Shown here in pieces: positions 13,901-14,071 of a DNA stretch of 14,071 nt. The position numbers and the translations under genes were made by a program. Origin of the DNA: DASWVC01 sp036401335 (GTDB taxonomy: Bacteria; Verrucomicrobiota; Verrucomicrobiia; Chthoniobacterales; JAFAMB01); contig DASWVC010000037.1 of assembly GCA_036401335.1 (NCBI GenBank), positions 1 through 14,071 of the forward strand, in the 5' to 3' direction. The notes under the pieces are model-generated. The model saw only the letters and a list, made by a program, of their open reading frames with translations, was not told the DNA's origin and searched no databases. Position 1 is the first letter of the stretch; each line of letters begins with the position of its first letter.

Positions 13901-14071
13901 GGTGCCACCACAGGCGGCACGGGCACGGTCGCGGGCAACCTGACCAACAACGGCCTGGTCCAACCGGGGTCGGCGACCTCGCCCGGCACGCTGCAGGTGA
14001 CGGGCCACTACGCCCAGGGACCCAGCGGCTCGTACTCGGTCCGGCTGGCCTCGCCCACGGCCTACGACCAG
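10997..14071 (+). CDS. Large secreted protein: DUF3494 ice-binding-type domain plus autotransporter-associated beta-strand repeats (3' end outside window)
   Basis: The reading frame is open for 1025 codons to the window edge, so the protein is longer. A long signal segment ends near AQA|VSL after residue 52, with hydrophobic core at 33-50. Residues 55 to about 250 match the DUF3494/ice-binding (type 1 IBP) family: LAVLGGSTVTNTGVTSIVGG, AQADLATAYATLAG, LGGLTLTPGVYRF, FWQVGSSATLGSNTSFNGNI and GKALAMNGAVTMDTNFI. From about 255 (GGGTFWTGSSSNLWSGANW) it continues as a beta-helix passenger with PATR-type repeats, for example LTKAGTGQLILTGAETYTG. The last part (VDSGATTGGTGTVAGNL, VQPGSATSPGTLQVTGHY) resembles the end of such passengers, so an autotransporter barrel or sorting tail should follow soon after. 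GGTGGA lies nine bases before the ATG. The role is surface display or adhesion; ice binding is possible but not shown, as many DUF3494 proteins are untested. Confidence 0.88.
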   Translation, partial: MTPLPSCLVRSVVSGVKGDQWSFILKFNAAGKTALFVSGLAAALCLHAAAQAVSLGAAQDLAVLGGSTVTNTGVTSIVGGIGVSPGTSVTGFPPGVVADGAIHAGDAAAAQAQADLATAYATLAGEAPDTVLSGQNLGGLTLTPGVYRFATSAQLNGTLSLDTQGDPNATFVIQIGTTLTTATNSAVTLVQKTGSDPNIFWQVGSSATLGSNTSFNGNILAFTSIVLNTGTALEVGKALAMNGAVTMDTNFINGLGGGTFWTGSSSNLWSGANWSPDATGAVSSTLVNGGDVVFSATGAQGENTTLDYDATIASLTVNDPTAVTISGPHTLAINGAGLTGGITVNNGAGLTTINSALNLSGTSQTLTVNNASGLVINGSVGGTIGLTKAGTGQLILTGAETYTGPTEVSAGTLQVGDGTTTGTAIASSGPVTVDAGATLALDLSTGGLFGNDVSNSGLVTTIASGANAVSGVISGSGAFTQNGPGYTFLTGANSYTGATTVLQGTLQIGDGSVGTISAAGPVAISNGAVLALNLPAGETFGNTVDDEGLMTNFGPGITTISGVISGTGAFSENNANGTVILTGENTYTGSTTVGGGTVQIGNGSTGSISAASPVIDQGSLVIDLADGGIFANSILDNGLVNTIASGANTLSGVISGTGAFLQSGSGRTILTGENTYSGGTTVSSGVLSVASDANLGNAAGLLTLKFGGELLTTADFTSGRSISLDPPAPGPGIITASGQGPTNTLAAAADTTATYTGVIFGVDGLQIGDATNTGTVVLAGANTYTGGTAVQPSTTLIAEANTALGADLVTLHSGTLLIPYAGVALANPVYFGVGGGTFINAGTLNNNVLDASGNCGCPQTVVNVGAINGDVLLGSGPNTVLLYSGSAITGNLDLGSNSGSTLTLSGVGDQLWSAAVTGTEANQGSLLKQGLGTWTLDRDVTAPAGTTVAYGGLVVNATLISPQVTVDSGATTGGTGTVAGNLTNNGLVQPGSATSPGTLQVTGHYAQGPSGSYSVRLASPTAYDQ
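12182..13357 (+). repeat. Tandem in-frame repeats in the secreted protein (about 90 residues each)
   Basis: The motif L-T/A-G-A/E-x-T/S-Y-T/S-G recurs at nucleotides 12182, 12461, 12737, 13004 and 13328 (residues 396, 489, 581, 670 and 778). Spacings are 279, 276, 267 and 324 bases, all multiples of three. Each of the first three intervals also carries SGVISGxGAF about 25 residues before the next motif. Units 1 and 3 share an exact 18-base stretch (ATCGCATCCGGCGCCAAC at 12380 and 12923), pointing to duplication of DNA blocks rather than convergence. Confidence 0.8.

Noticed and set aside
11353..13989. Several minus-strand ORFs (for example 11353-11907, 11917-12435, 13345-13989) opposite the secreted protein
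   Set aside because: They arise because Thr/Gly/Ala-rich repeat codons have few stops in antisense; the Val/Pro/Ser-rich products repeat with the same period as the real gene.

Overview
This is a GC-rich window from a Gram-negative bacterium, shown by a periplasmic binding protein with a type I signal peptide and by a very long autotransporter-type secreted repeat protein. The combination of a DUF3494 ice-binding-type domain with autotransporter-associated beta-strand repeats, a cysteine-poor FmdB-like protein next to a PIN-PhoH ATPase, and a hairpin-rich intergenic island is what I would expect of a Verrucomicrobiota soil or freshwater lineage. That assignment is inference; the window holds no rRNA or other phylogenetic marker.

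Layout. Bases 1-218 hold a possible gene tail and a control region rich in inverted repeats. Bases 219-3843 (+) encode a complete CUT2-type (ribose/xylose/galactose class) sugar ABC importer in the order binding protein, double ATPase, permease. A good intrinsic terminator follows at about 3855-3891. Bases 3844-4227 carry no convincing gene but a dense array of hairpins. Three of these share the ten-base core GAAGGGACTC with different but compensating stems. This is the most unusual feature in the window.

From 4228 to 8607 all genes lie on the minus strand. Listed by increasing coordinate, they are a 62-residue exported or membrane peptide, a 159-residue helical protein, an NAD-type short-chain dehydrogenase, a PIN-PhoH ATPase, an FmdB-like small protein and an unrecognised single-pass membrane protein. 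The FmdB-like and PhoH genes overlap or abut and are probably translationally coupled. The dehydrogenase resembles polyol/sugar dehydrogenases and could act on a sugar brought in by the transporter, but it is on the opposite strand about 1.3 kb away and not in that operon.

From 8700 (+) a tight three-gene cluster encodes a two-helix membrane protein, a TauE/SafE-type anion exporter and a tandem universal-stress protein. The window ends inside a large secreted protein (10997 to the edge, 1025 codons present). It has an N-terminal ice-binding-type DUF3494 domain followed by a long repetitive beta-helix passenger; its C-terminal anchor lies outside the window. No tRNA, rRNA, CRISPR array, transposase or integrase was seen.
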